64,000 bases of DNA. It comes from Gammaproteobacteria bacterium. GTDB taxonomy: Bacteria > Pseudomonadota > Gammaproteobacteria > Burkholderiales > Rhodocyclaceae. Below the pieces are notes generated by a model that was not told the origin of the DNA, did no database searches, and saw only the letters and a program-made list of their open reading frames with translations. Positions 20,574 through 29,262 of this stretch are shown one piece after another. The position numbers and the translations under genes are program-made. The stretch covers positions 186,001 through 250,000 of the forward strand of contig JAHJHI010000034.1 in assembly GCA_018824085.1 (NCBI GenBank). Direction: 5' to 3'. Positions within the stretch are counted from its first letter, which is position 1, and every line of letters starts with the position of its first letter.

Positions 20574-21593
20574 ATGAACACCACGATGAAAGCCGTTGCC
20601 TTCCGCGACAACCTGCCGGTCGAGAATGAGGCCTGTCTCGTCGACGTCGAACTGCCGATGCCGGTGGCGCAGCCACACGATCTGCTGGTGCGGGTCGAGG
20701 CGGTGTCCGTCAATCCGGTCGATACGAAGATCCGGCGCAGCGGCGCCTTGCTGGCGGGGCAACCCTGGCGCGTGCCCGGCTGGGACGGCGCAGGCGTCGT
20801 CGAGGCGGTCGGTGCGGCGGTGACCCGCTTCCGCCCGGGCGACCGCGTCTGGTACGCCGGCGACCTGACGCGCCAGGGCAGCAATGCGCAGTACCAGAGC
20901 GTGGATGCGCGGCTGGTGGGGCGCATGCCGTCGTCGCTCGGCTTCGCCCAGGCGGCGGCATTGCCGCTGACCGCGATCACCGCGTGGGAACTGCTGTTTG
21001 ACCGGCTGCAGCTGCGCGGCGCGGGTGGTTCGTTGCTGGTGGTCGGCGCAGCAGGCGGCGTGGGTTCGATACTGCTGCAGCTGGCGCGCGAACTGACGTC
21101 GCTCACGCTGGTGGCCACCGCATCCCGGCCGCAGACGGCCGCCTGGGTGCGGGAGCTGGGCGCGCATCACGTGATTGACCACACACAGCCGCTGGCCCGG
21201 GCGTTGCGCGATGCGGGCATCGAGTCGGTCAGCCACGCCGTCAGCCTGAACCACACCGACCAGCACTTCGCCCAGCTGGTCGAAGTGCTGGCGCCGCAGG
21301 GGCGCCTCGCGCTGATCGACGATCCGGCCGGGCCGCTTGATGTCCTGGCGCTCAAGCGCAAAAGTCTTTCGCTGCACTGGGAACTGATGTTCACGCGTTC
21401 GCTCTACCAGACCGAAGACATGGCCGAACAAGGGGCCCTGCTTGACCAGGTCGCCGACATGGTCGATGCCGGGCGCATCCGCAGCACGGTGGACGCGCAC
21501 TTCGGCGCCATCAATGCGGCCAATCTGCGACGTGCGCACGCCATGCTGGAAAGTGGCAAGGCGCGCGGCAAGATCGTCCTTGAAGGCTTCTGA
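20574..21593 (+). CDS. Zinc-type alcohol dehydrogenase-like (quinone oxidoreductase) protein
   Basis: A 339-residue MDR superfamily protein close to the TIGR02817 zinc-binding alcohol dehydrogenase family. It shows the GroES-like half with VSVNPVDTKIRRSG, PGWDGAGVVEAVG and FRPGDRVWYAG, and the nucleotide-binding GAAGGVGSILLQLAREL. No zinc-ligand cysteine cluster is obvious, so it more likely reduces quinones or enones with NADPH. It is divergent from the LysR gene. It lies 100 bases before the Old Yellow Enzyme, suggesting a common carbonyl/enone detoxification role. Confidence 0.85.
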   Translation: MNTTMKAVAFRDNLPVENEACLVDVELPMPVAQPHDLLVRVEAVSVNPVDTKIRRSGALLAGQPWRVPGWDGAGVVEAVGAAVTRFRPGDRVWYAGDLTRQGSNAQYQSVDARLVGRMPSSLGFAQAAALPLTAITAWELLFDRLQLRGAGGSLLVVGAAGGVGSILLQLARELTSLTLVATASRPQTAAWVRELGAHHVIDHTQPLARALRDAGIESVSHAVSLNHTDQHFAQLVEVLAPQGRLALIDDPAGPLDVLALKRKSLSLHWELMFTRSLYQTEDMAEQGALLDQVADMVDAGRIRSTVDAHFGAINAANLRRAHAMLESGKARGKIVLEGF

Positions 21594-21693
21594 ATCCGAC
21601 GCCACCATCTGTTCCGGCCTGTTCCGCAACCTGACCGCGCGCGCCCGCAGCGCACGCGTTCTCCCTGATTTCCGTCCCGCACAGGAGAACCGA

Positions 21694-22782
21694 ATGAGCA
21701 CACTTTTCGAACCCGGCAAGCTGGGAGACATCGCACTGGCCAACCGCGTCGTCATGGCGCCGCTCACGCGCAACCGCGCCATTGAAGGACTGGTGCCCGG
21801 TCCGCTGACGGTCGAGTACTACCGCCAGCGCGCGAGCGCCGGGCTCATCATCGCCGAGGCGACGCAGGTCAGCGCGATGGGGCAGGGCTATCTCGACACG
21901 CCGGGCATCCATACGCCGGATCAGGTGGCCGGGTGGCGCCGCGTGACCGGGGCGGTGCATGCCGCGGGCGGGCGCATCGTGCTGCAGCTGTGGCACGTCG
22001 GCCGCATTTCACACAGCTCGCTGCTGCCCGGCGGCGCCGCGCCGGTTTCGTCGACGGCGCGCCGCCCCGACGCGCAGACATACACGAAGGAAGGTTTCGT
22101 GCCGGTGTCGGCCCCGCGCGCGCTGCGTGACGACGAGCTGCCGGGCATCGTGGCCGAGTACCGCCACGCTGCGCGCTGTGCGATGGACGCCGGCTTTGAC
22201 GGCGTGGAAGTGCACGCTGCCAACAACTACCTGCTGGAGCAGTTCCTTCGCGACAGCGTGAATGATCGCAGCGGCCCGTACGGCGGATCGATCGAGAACC
22301 GCGCGCGCTTGCCGCTGGAGGTGATCGCCGCCGTGGCCGCAGAAGCCGGCGCCGCGCGCACCGGCGTGCGCCTGTCGCCGCTCACCACATTCAGCGACAC
22401 GCCGCGCGACAGCGATCCGCAGGCGCTCTACGGCTACGTCGTCGGGCGTTTGTCGGCGCTGGGGCTGGCCTACGTGCATGTGATCGAGGGCGAAACGGGC
22501 GGTGAGCGCGTGCCGGCCGGCACGGCGTTCGACCATGCCGCGCTGCGTCGGCTCTTCAACGGCGGCTGGATCGTCAACAACGGCTACGACCGTGCCGGCG
22601 CGATGGCGGCGGTGGCATCCGGCGCGGCTGACGCCGTGGCCTTCGGCCGTTTGTTCATCTCGAATCCGGATCTGGTGCGTCGACTGCGCGAGGACGCGGA
22701 CTTCAACCCGCTGCGCGGTGATCTGCTGTACGGCGGCGGCGCCGAGGGGTATGTCGATTACCCGGCGCTTGATGCAGCGTAG
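21694..22782 (+). CDS. nemA: Alkene reductase, Old Yellow Enzyme family
   Basis: A 362-residue FMN flavoprotein that reduces activated C=C bonds, and in NemA relatives N-ethylmaleimide and nitro compounds. Motifs: NRVVMAPLTRNRA, the FMN-binding LQLWHVGRISH, GFDGVEVHAANNYLLEQFLRD with the H-N pair, NDRSGPYGGSIENR, and the C-terminal GAADAVAFGRLFISNPDL. The ATG at 21694 follows AGGAGAA. The symbol reflects family similarity only. It is probably co-regulated with the upstream oxidoreductase by the LysR protein. Confidence 0.88.
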   Translation: MSTLFEPGKLGDIALANRVVMAPLTRNRAIEGLVPGPLTVEYYRQRASAGLIIAEATQVSAMGQGYLDTPGIHTPDQVAGWRRVTGAVHAAGGRIVLQLWHVGRISHSSLLPGGAAPVSSTARRPDAQTYTKEGFVPVSAPRALRDDELPGIVAEYRHAARCAMDAGFDGVEVHAANNYLLEQFLRDSVNDRSGPYGGSIENRARLPLEVIAAVAAEAGAARTGVRLSPLTTFSDTPRDSDPQALYGYVVGRLSALGLAYVHVIEGETGGERVPAGTAFDHAALRRLFNGGWIVNNGYDRAGAMAAVASGAADAVAFGRLFISNPDLVRRLREDADFNPLRGDLLYGGGAEGYVDYPALDAA

Positions 22783-22803
22783 CCAGGTGCGCGCCGTGCT
22801 CCG

Positions 22804-23187
22804 TCATCGTGGCGGCGCGTCGGCCGGTTCCGGCCGTCGCCACAGCCAGGTGGCGACGACGACCAGCATCAGATAGACACTGCCGCGCACCCAGGCCGGC
22901 ACCGGGCTGAACCACAGCGTGGTGGCGCTGAACGCCATCATGACGCTCGCCGCCCATTTGGCCCGGCGCGGTACCGCGCCCTGTTGCCGCCAGTGGAGGA
23001 TGTGCGGCCCGTATTTCGGGTGCGCCAGCAGGCGCGCTTCGAGTTCCGGCCAGCCGCGGCTGGCCGCCCAGGCCGCGAGCAGCAGGAAGGGAACGGTAGG
23101 CAGTACCGGCAGCAGCGCGCCGATCACGCCGAGCAGTACCGATGCGGCGGCGAGCAGACGCCACATCAACTGACGGGTCCAGTGCAT
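22804..23187 (-). CDS. DUF454 (YbaN) family inner-membrane protein
   Basis: A 127-residue membrane protein of unknown function. The DUF454/YbaN signature is visible: VLGVIGALLPVLPTVPFLLLAAWAASRGWPELEARLLAHPKYGP-type sequence spanning helices 1-2 and the loop, followed by a W-R motif and two C-terminal helices. Start at 23187 gives the family-like MHWTRQLMWRLL beginning; a longer start at 23250 adds unconserved residues. It is a single gene between the Old Yellow Enzyme and the transglutaminase gene. Confidence 0.8.
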   Translation of the reverse strand: MHWTRQLMWRLLAAASVLLGVIGALLPVLPTVPFLLLAAWAASRGWPELEARLLAHPKYGPHILHWRQQGAVPRRAKWAASVMMAFSATTLWFSPVPAWVRGSVYLMLVVVATWLWRRPEPADAPPR

Positions 23188-23295
23188 TACGTGGGGGCGG
23201 GGCGACTCATGACCGGGTGCATTGTGCCGCAGCGAGCGCGGCCGTGGCACCTGTCCCGTGCGGGCGGCGGACGCCTGCGCGCCCGCCGCGGTGTT

Positions 23296-26200
23296 TCAGC
23301 GTCGCAGGTCCAGCGTGAACGGGAGGTTCGGGTTGCGGTCTTCGGGCGGCGCGAACACCGGCCCCGGCGTGTGTCCCATCGCGAAAAAACGGGCGAGCCG
23401 GCGGCCTTCGGCTTCGTATGCATTGACCGGAAAGTTCTCGTGGCTGCGTCCGCCCGGATGGGACACGTGGTACTGGCAGCCGCCCATCGAACGCTTCATC
23501 CAGTCGTCGACCAGATCGAACATCAGCGGCGCATGCACCGGGATGGTCGGGTGCAGGCAATTTGACGGCTGCCAGGCCCGGTAGCGCACGCCCGCGACGA
23601 ACTCCCCGACCTGCCCGGTGGGCGTGAGCGGAATGCGCCGGCCATTGACGGCCAGCACATGGCGATCGTCGACCATGCCGTGCACCTTGACCTGCAGCCG
23701 TTCGACCGATGAGTCGACGTAGCGCACGGCGCCGCCCGCCGCGCCTTCCTCGCCCAGCACGTGCCAGGGTTCGAGTGCGCTGCGCAGTTCGACGCGGATG
23801 TTGCGCGTCGCAAAGTGACCGATGCGCGGGAAACGGAATTCGAAATGCGGTGCGAACCATTCGAGCTCCATCGGGTAGCCGAAGGATTGCAGGTCCTCGA
23901 CGACGTCGCGCATGTCGTCCCACACGAAGTGCGGCAGCATGAAGCGGTCATGCAGTTCCGTGCCCCAGCGCTTGAGCCGGTGCGGCGCATAGGGCTGCTG
24001 CCAGAAGCGGGCGATCAGCGCGCGCAGCAGCAATTGCTGGGTCAGGCTCATGCGCGCGTGCGGCGGCATTTCGAAGCCGCGCATCTCCAGCAGGCCGAGC
24101 CGACCGGTGCTGCCGTCGGGCGAATACAGCTTGTCGATGCAGAACTCGGCGCGGTGCGTGTTGCCGGTGGCGTCAGTGAGCAGGTTGCGCAGGATGCGGT
24201 CGATCAGCCAGGGCGGCGTGTAACCGGCGTCGCGCGTGCGGCGCTCGATCTCGGCGAAGGCGATCTCCATTTCATAGACGGCGTCGTTGCGCGCTTCGTC
24301 GATGCGCGGCGCCTGGCTCGTCGGGCCGATGAACAGGCCGGAGAAGAGGTAGGACAGCGCCGGATGGTTGTGCCAGTAGCTCACCATGCTGCGCAGCAGG
24401 TCGGGCCGGCGCAGGAAGGGCGAATCGGCCACGGTGGCGCCGCCCATCACGAAGTGGTTGCCGCCGCCGGTACCGCTGTGCCGGCCGTCCATCATGAATT
24501 TCTCGGTACCCAGACGGCATTCGTGTGCGGCGTCGTACAGGAAGGTGGTGCCGGCCACCATGTCGTCCCAGCTGTGATACGGCTGGATGTTGACCTCGAT
24601 GACACCGGGGTCCGGCGTGATGCGCAGCACTTCGAGCCGGGCGTCGCGCGGCGGCTCGTAGCCTTCGAGCACGACCGGGAAGCCGCACTCCGCCGCCGTG
24701 TCTTCGATCGCGGCGACCAGCTCCAGGAAGTCATCGACCGTGGGCAGCGGTGGCAAGAACAGGTACATGACGCCGTGGCGGACCTGCGCGCACAGCGCGG
24801 TGCGCGTGATCCAGGCGGCGGATTCGAACGGCTGCGGCGCTCGCGTGGCGGGCGGGGGCGACGGACTGGCCGCGGGGCCCGGGCAGTCCTCGTCGTCCGG
24901 CGCATCCGGCGGCGACTGCATGCGTCGGGCGACCTCCGGCCATGGCTTGAGCGCCACTTCCTGCTGCACCGGGTCCGGCGCATGCACCCACGGATAGTCG
25001 CTGTCCGACACCCAGGGCTGCGAATCCAGCGGCAGCCGGTAGCCCATGGGCGAGTCGCCCGGAATGAGATAGCAGTGACTGGCGCGCAGGAACCACTTGC
25101 CGGTCTGCCACGCCTGACCGTCCGGCGTGCGCGCCAGCGGCAGCACGTGGCCGACCACGCTGCCCAGACCCTGTTCGAAGACCCGGCGCATGCGTTCGCG
25201 CTCCAGCGGCTCGTCCAGCCGGGCATCGAGCGGATCCACGTTCACCGGCAGGCGGCGTTCGCGCCACAGGTAGTGCAGCACGTCCTCGAACGCGGGAAAC
25301 ACGCAGCTCGCGTCCAGCGCGAGGCGCGTGGCCAGTGCGTCGAGATAGCGCGCGCAGTCGGCTTCGCCGATCGCGTAGTCGACCGATTCGTCGGCAAACA
25401 GCTCGGGCCGTGTCCAGACCGGCTCGCCGTCGCGGCGCCAGAAGCAGGACAGCGACCAGCGCGGCAGCTGTTCGCCCGGATACCACTTGCCCTGACCGTA
25501 ATGCAGCAGGCCGCCCGGTGCGTAGCGGGTCTTCAGCTTCGCCAGCAGCTGCGCGCCGAGCTGTCGCTTGACCGGTTTTTCCGGCGGCGAATCGGCGGTC
25601 GTGTTCCATTCCGGCCCGTCGCGGTCATCGACCGACACGAAGGTGGGCTCTCCGCCCATGGTGAGCCGCACGTCGCTGGCCCGCAGATCAGCGTCGATGC
25701 GGTGGCCGAGCGTTTCGATGCGCGACCAGGCGTCGTCCGAATAGGGCTTGGTGACGCGCGGCGCCTCCCACACGCGCTCCACCTTCATGTGGTGTTCGAA
25801 GGTGGTTTCGCATTTTTCGGTCAGGCCGCTGATCGGCGCCGCCGACGTCGGTTCGGGCGAGCAGGCGAGCGGGATGTGGCCTTCGCCGGCAAACAGGCCG
25901 GACGTCGGGTCGAGGCCGATCCAGCCGGCGCCCGGCAGATACACCTCGCACCACGCGTGCAGGTCGGTGAAGTCGGCTTCCGGGCCGCTCGGGCCGTCCA
26001 GCGATTTCACGTCGGCCTTCAACTGGATCAGATAACCGGACACGAAGCGCGCGGCCAGGCCGAGATGGCGCAGCACCTGCACCATGACCCAGGCCGAGTC
26101 GCGGCATGAGCCGCTGGCCTTCTGCAGCGTCTCTTCGGGCGTCTGCACGCCGGGTTCCATCCGGATCAGATAGCGGATGTCCTGCTGCAGTCGCTGGTTC

Positions 26201-26664
26201 AGCTCGACCAGATAGTCGACGCTCGCCCGCCCGCCCTGGCACAGCGCCCGGGCGTCCTCCACCCACTGCGCGAAGCGCGGCGTGGTCTTCGGATCGACCG
26301 GCAGCTTCACCAGATAGGGAAAGAGTTCGTGCTTCTGCGCGAACGTGTAGGCGAACGGTATCTTTTCGGCCTCGGGTTCGAGAAAGAAGTCGAACGGGTT
26401 GATGACCGACATTTCGGCCACCAGATCGATCTCGATGCGCAACTCGCGCGTCGGTTCCGGAAAGACGATGCGCGCCAGATAGTTGGCCTGCGGGTCCTGC
26501 TGCCAGTTGATGAAGTGCTCGGCCGGCGTTGCGCGCAGTGAGTAGGACAGGATGGGGGTGCGCGTGTGCGGCGCGGGACGCAGGCGGACAACCTGCGGGC
26601 TGAGCAGCACCGGACGGTCGTAACGGTAGTGCGTGACATGGTTCAACGCGACGTGTATGGACAC
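23296..26664 (-). CDS. Large transglutaminase-like protein with DUF2126 domain
   Basis: A 1122-residue cytoplasmic protein. The N-terminus (about 1-90) is the bacterial transglutaminase-like N domain beginning SIHVALNHVTHYRYDRP. The transglutaminase-like domain (about 140-290) keeps the Cys-His-Asp triad in GSCRDSAW, DLHAWCEVY and WIGLDPTSG. From about residue 340 on lies DUF2126, with TMGGEPTFVS, MMDGRHSGTGGGNHFVMGG and YHNHPALSYLFSG-like motifs. Family members often sit with alpha-E and ATP-grasp genes, absent here. The GTG at 26664 matches the family start. The role is unknown, possibly peptide or amide chemistry. Confidence 0.85.
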   Translation of the reverse strand: MSIHVALNHVTHYRYDRPVLLSPQVVRLRPAPHTRTPILSYSLRATPAEHFINWQQDPQANYLARIVFPEPTRELRIEIDLVAEMSVINPFDFFLEPEAEKIPFAYTFAQKHELFPYLVKLPVDPKTTPRFAQWVEDARALCQGGRASVDYLVELNQRLQQDIRYLIRMEPGVQTPEETLQKASGSCRDSAWVMVQVLRHLGLAARFVSGYLIQLKADVKSLDGPSGPEADFTDLHAWCEVYLPGAGWIGLDPTSGLFAGEGHIPLACSPEPTSAAPISGLTEKCETTFEHHMKVERVWEAPRVTKPYSDDAWSRIETLGHRIDADLRASDVRLTMGGEPTFVSVDDRDGPEWNTTADSPPEKPVKRQLGAQLLAKLKTRYAPGGLLHYGQGKWYPGEQLPRWSLSCFWRRDGEPVWTRPELFADESVDYAIGEADCARYLDALATRLALDASCVFPAFEDVLHYLWRERRLPVNVDPLDARLDEPLERERMRRVFEQGLGSVVGHVLPLARTPDGQAWQTGKWFLRASHCYLIPGDSPMGYRLPLDSQPWVSDSDYPWVHAPDPVQQEVALKPWPEVARRMQSPPDAPDDEDCPGPAASPSPPPATRAPQPFESAAWITRTALCAQVRHGVMYLFLPPLPTVDDFLELVAAIEDTAAECGFPVVLEGYEPPRDARLEVLRITPDPGVIEVNIQPYHSWDDMVAGTTFLYDAAHECRLGTEKFMMDGRHSGTGGGNHFVMGGATVADSPFLRRPDLLRSMVSYWHNHPALSYLFSGLFIGPTSQAPRIDEARNDAVYEMEIAFAEIERRTRDAGYTPPWLIDRILRNLLTDATGNTHRAEFCIDKLYSPDGSTGRLGLLEMRGFEMPPHARMSLTQQLLLRALIARFWQQPYAPHRLKRWGTELHDRFMLPHFVWDDMRDVVEDLQSFGYPMELEWFAPHFEFRFPRIGHFATRNIRVELRSALEPWHVLGEEGAAGGAVRYVDSSVERLQVKVHGMVDDRHVLAVNGRRIPLTPTGQVGEFVAGVRYRAWQPSNCLHPTIPVHAPLMFDLVDDWMKRSMGGCQYHVSHPGGRSHENFPVNAYEAEGRRLARFFAMGHTPGPVFAPPEDRNPNLPFTLDLRR

Positions 26665-26861
26665 TGACGGGGCTCCGGATGCGGTACGGTTCAGGATAGC
26701 GGGCGGGGCGCACTTCCTCCCAAGCAATTTGCGTGCACGCAGAAAACAGCGGATTTCCGGCGGATTTCCGGCGCGCGCCGATCCGTTGTGGGCGGCTTCA
26801 ACGGCTGCCGCACCGCGTTGGTGCGTTCCTTGTCAGTCCCCCGATTCCTGCCCGGCGTCCG
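26665..26861. other. Intergenic gap between norR and the DUF2126 gene
   Basis: About 200 bases with no supported gene. Both flanking genes read leftward, so the gap should carry the DUF2126 promoter and possibly a norR terminator, but I see no strong hairpin or -35/-10 pair. Confidence 0.3.
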
Positions 26862-28418
<1,557 letters not shown>

Positions 28419-28431
28419 GGTAATTAATACC
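28419..28431. promoter_or_regulatory. NorR enhancer site 1
   Basis: GGT-N7-ACC with an AATTAAT spacer, an exact match to the palindromic NorR box described for betaproteobacteria. It directly abuts the norR start codon at 28418, so binding here could also repress norR. Confidence 0.75.
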
Positions 28432-28438
28432 CTTTAAT

Positions 28439-28451
28439 GGTTTAAATAACC
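28439..28451. promoter_or_regulatory. NorR enhancer site 2
   Basis: GGT-N7-ACC with a TTAAATA spacer, centred 20 bases from site 1. Confidence 0.75.
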
Positions 28452-28463
28452 TTTTTCTATCAG

Positions 28464-28476
28464 GGTTAATAAAACC
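28464..28476. promoter_or_regulatory. NorR enhancer site 3
   Basis: GGT-N7-ACC with a TAATAAA spacer, centred 25 bases from site 2 and about 60 bases upstream of the -12 element. Three such sites is the number needed by NorR in E. coli. Confidence 0.75.
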
Positions 28477-28486
28477 CTGTTTGACG

Positions 28487-28499
28487 CAGTATATTGATT
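28487..28499 (-). promoter_or_regulatory. Possible IHF site between enhancers and promoter
   Basis: Read on the minus strand, AATCAATATACTG matches the IHF consensus WATCAANNNNTTR at all but one defined position. Its placement between the NorR boxes and the -24/-12 promoter suits DNA bending for looping; this is inference. Confidence 0.35.
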
Positions 28500-28517
28500 T
28501 AAAAGCTCATCGTGTGC

Positions 28518-28533
28518 TGGCACCGAAGTTGCA
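28518..28533 (+). promoter_or_regulatory. Sigma-54 (-24/-12) promoter of ric-norB
   Basis: TGGCAC at 28518-28523, five bases, then TTGCA at 28529-28533: a consensus RpoN promoter. Transcription should start near 28544, which rules out the in-frame ATG at 28534 as the ric start. Confidence 0.85.
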
Positions 28534-28569
28534 ATGACGGAAGCGTTGTCACTCACAGGAGAATCCGTC

Positions 28570-29262
28570 ATGACGTTTCTTGATCAACCACTGGGTGCGC
28601 TGGCTTGCAGCATTCCCGGCGCCACGCAGGTTTTCCACGCCCACAAGCTCGACTTCTGCTGCGGCGGCAAGCACAGCCTGCGCGTTGCAGCGGCCCGGCG
28701 CGGGCTCGATGCCGGACGCATCGCCGATCAACTGACGCAGTTGCAGGCGGCTTCGCCCGGTGACGGGCGCGACTGGCGCGACGCGCCGGCGCGCGACCTG
28801 ATCGACCACGTGCTGGTCCGTTTCCATCAGCGCCATCGCGAACAGCTGCCGGAACTGATCCGGCTTGCGCGACGCGTCGAGCAGGTGCATGGCGACCGGC
28901 CCGATTGCCCGCGAGGTCTCGCCGATCACCTGACGGTGATGCAGCAGGAGCTTGAGAGCCACATGCAGAAGGAGGAGCAGGTGCTGTTTCCGGCGCTGTC
29001 GCAGGGCTATTTTCCGGGGATCCAGGGGCCGGTTTCGGTGATGCGCCACGAGCACGACCAGCATGGCGAGGCGCTGCGCCACCTCGAAGCGCTGACAGCC
29101 GACATCACGCTGCCGCCCGGCGCCTGCAATACCTGGCGCGCGCTGTATCTCGGGCTGGCAACCTTGCGCGAAGACCTGATGGAGCATATCCATCTGGAGA
29201 ACAACATCCTGTTCGAGGGCGCGACTGCGCAGCCCTCGGACCTGGAGCACAGCCATGGGTGA
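28570..29262 (+). CDS. ric: Iron-sulfur cluster repair di-iron protein (RIC/YtfE/NorA)
   Basis: Di-iron protein that repairs nitrosatively damaged Fe-S clusters or binds cytoplasmic NO. The 230-residue protein has an N-terminal ScdA_N domain with HKLDFCCGGKHSL (paired cysteines) and a hemerythrin-like four-helix domain carrying the iron ligands in DHVLVRFHQRH, ESHMQKEEQVLFP, MRHEHDQHG and EHIHLENNILF. ATG 28570 follows CAGGAGAATCC and is the first start downstream of the sigma-54 initiation point. It overlaps norB by 8 bases; the pair resembles norAB of Cupriavidus. Confidence 0.93.
   Translation: MTFLDQPLGALACSIPGATQVFHAHKLDFCCGGKHSLRVAAARRGLDAGRIADQLTQLQAASPGDGRDWRDAPARDLIDHVLVRFHQRHREQLPELIRLARRVEQVHGDRPDCPRGLADHLTVMQQELESHMQKEEQVLFPALSQGYFPGIQGPVSVMRHEHDQHGEALRHLEALTADITLPPGACNTWRALYLGLATLREDLMEHIHLENNILFEGATAQPSDLEHSHG

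Noticed and set aside
23761-26109. A 782-codon open frame antisense to the DUF2126 gene
   Set aside because: Low-complexity antisense translation without family resemblance; the opposite strand carries a conserved transglutaminase-like protein.
28534-28569. Upstream in-frame ATG of ric at 28534
   Set aside because: It lies next to the -12 element of the sigma-54 promoter, upstream of the expected transcription start; ATG 28570 has a good ribosome binding site.
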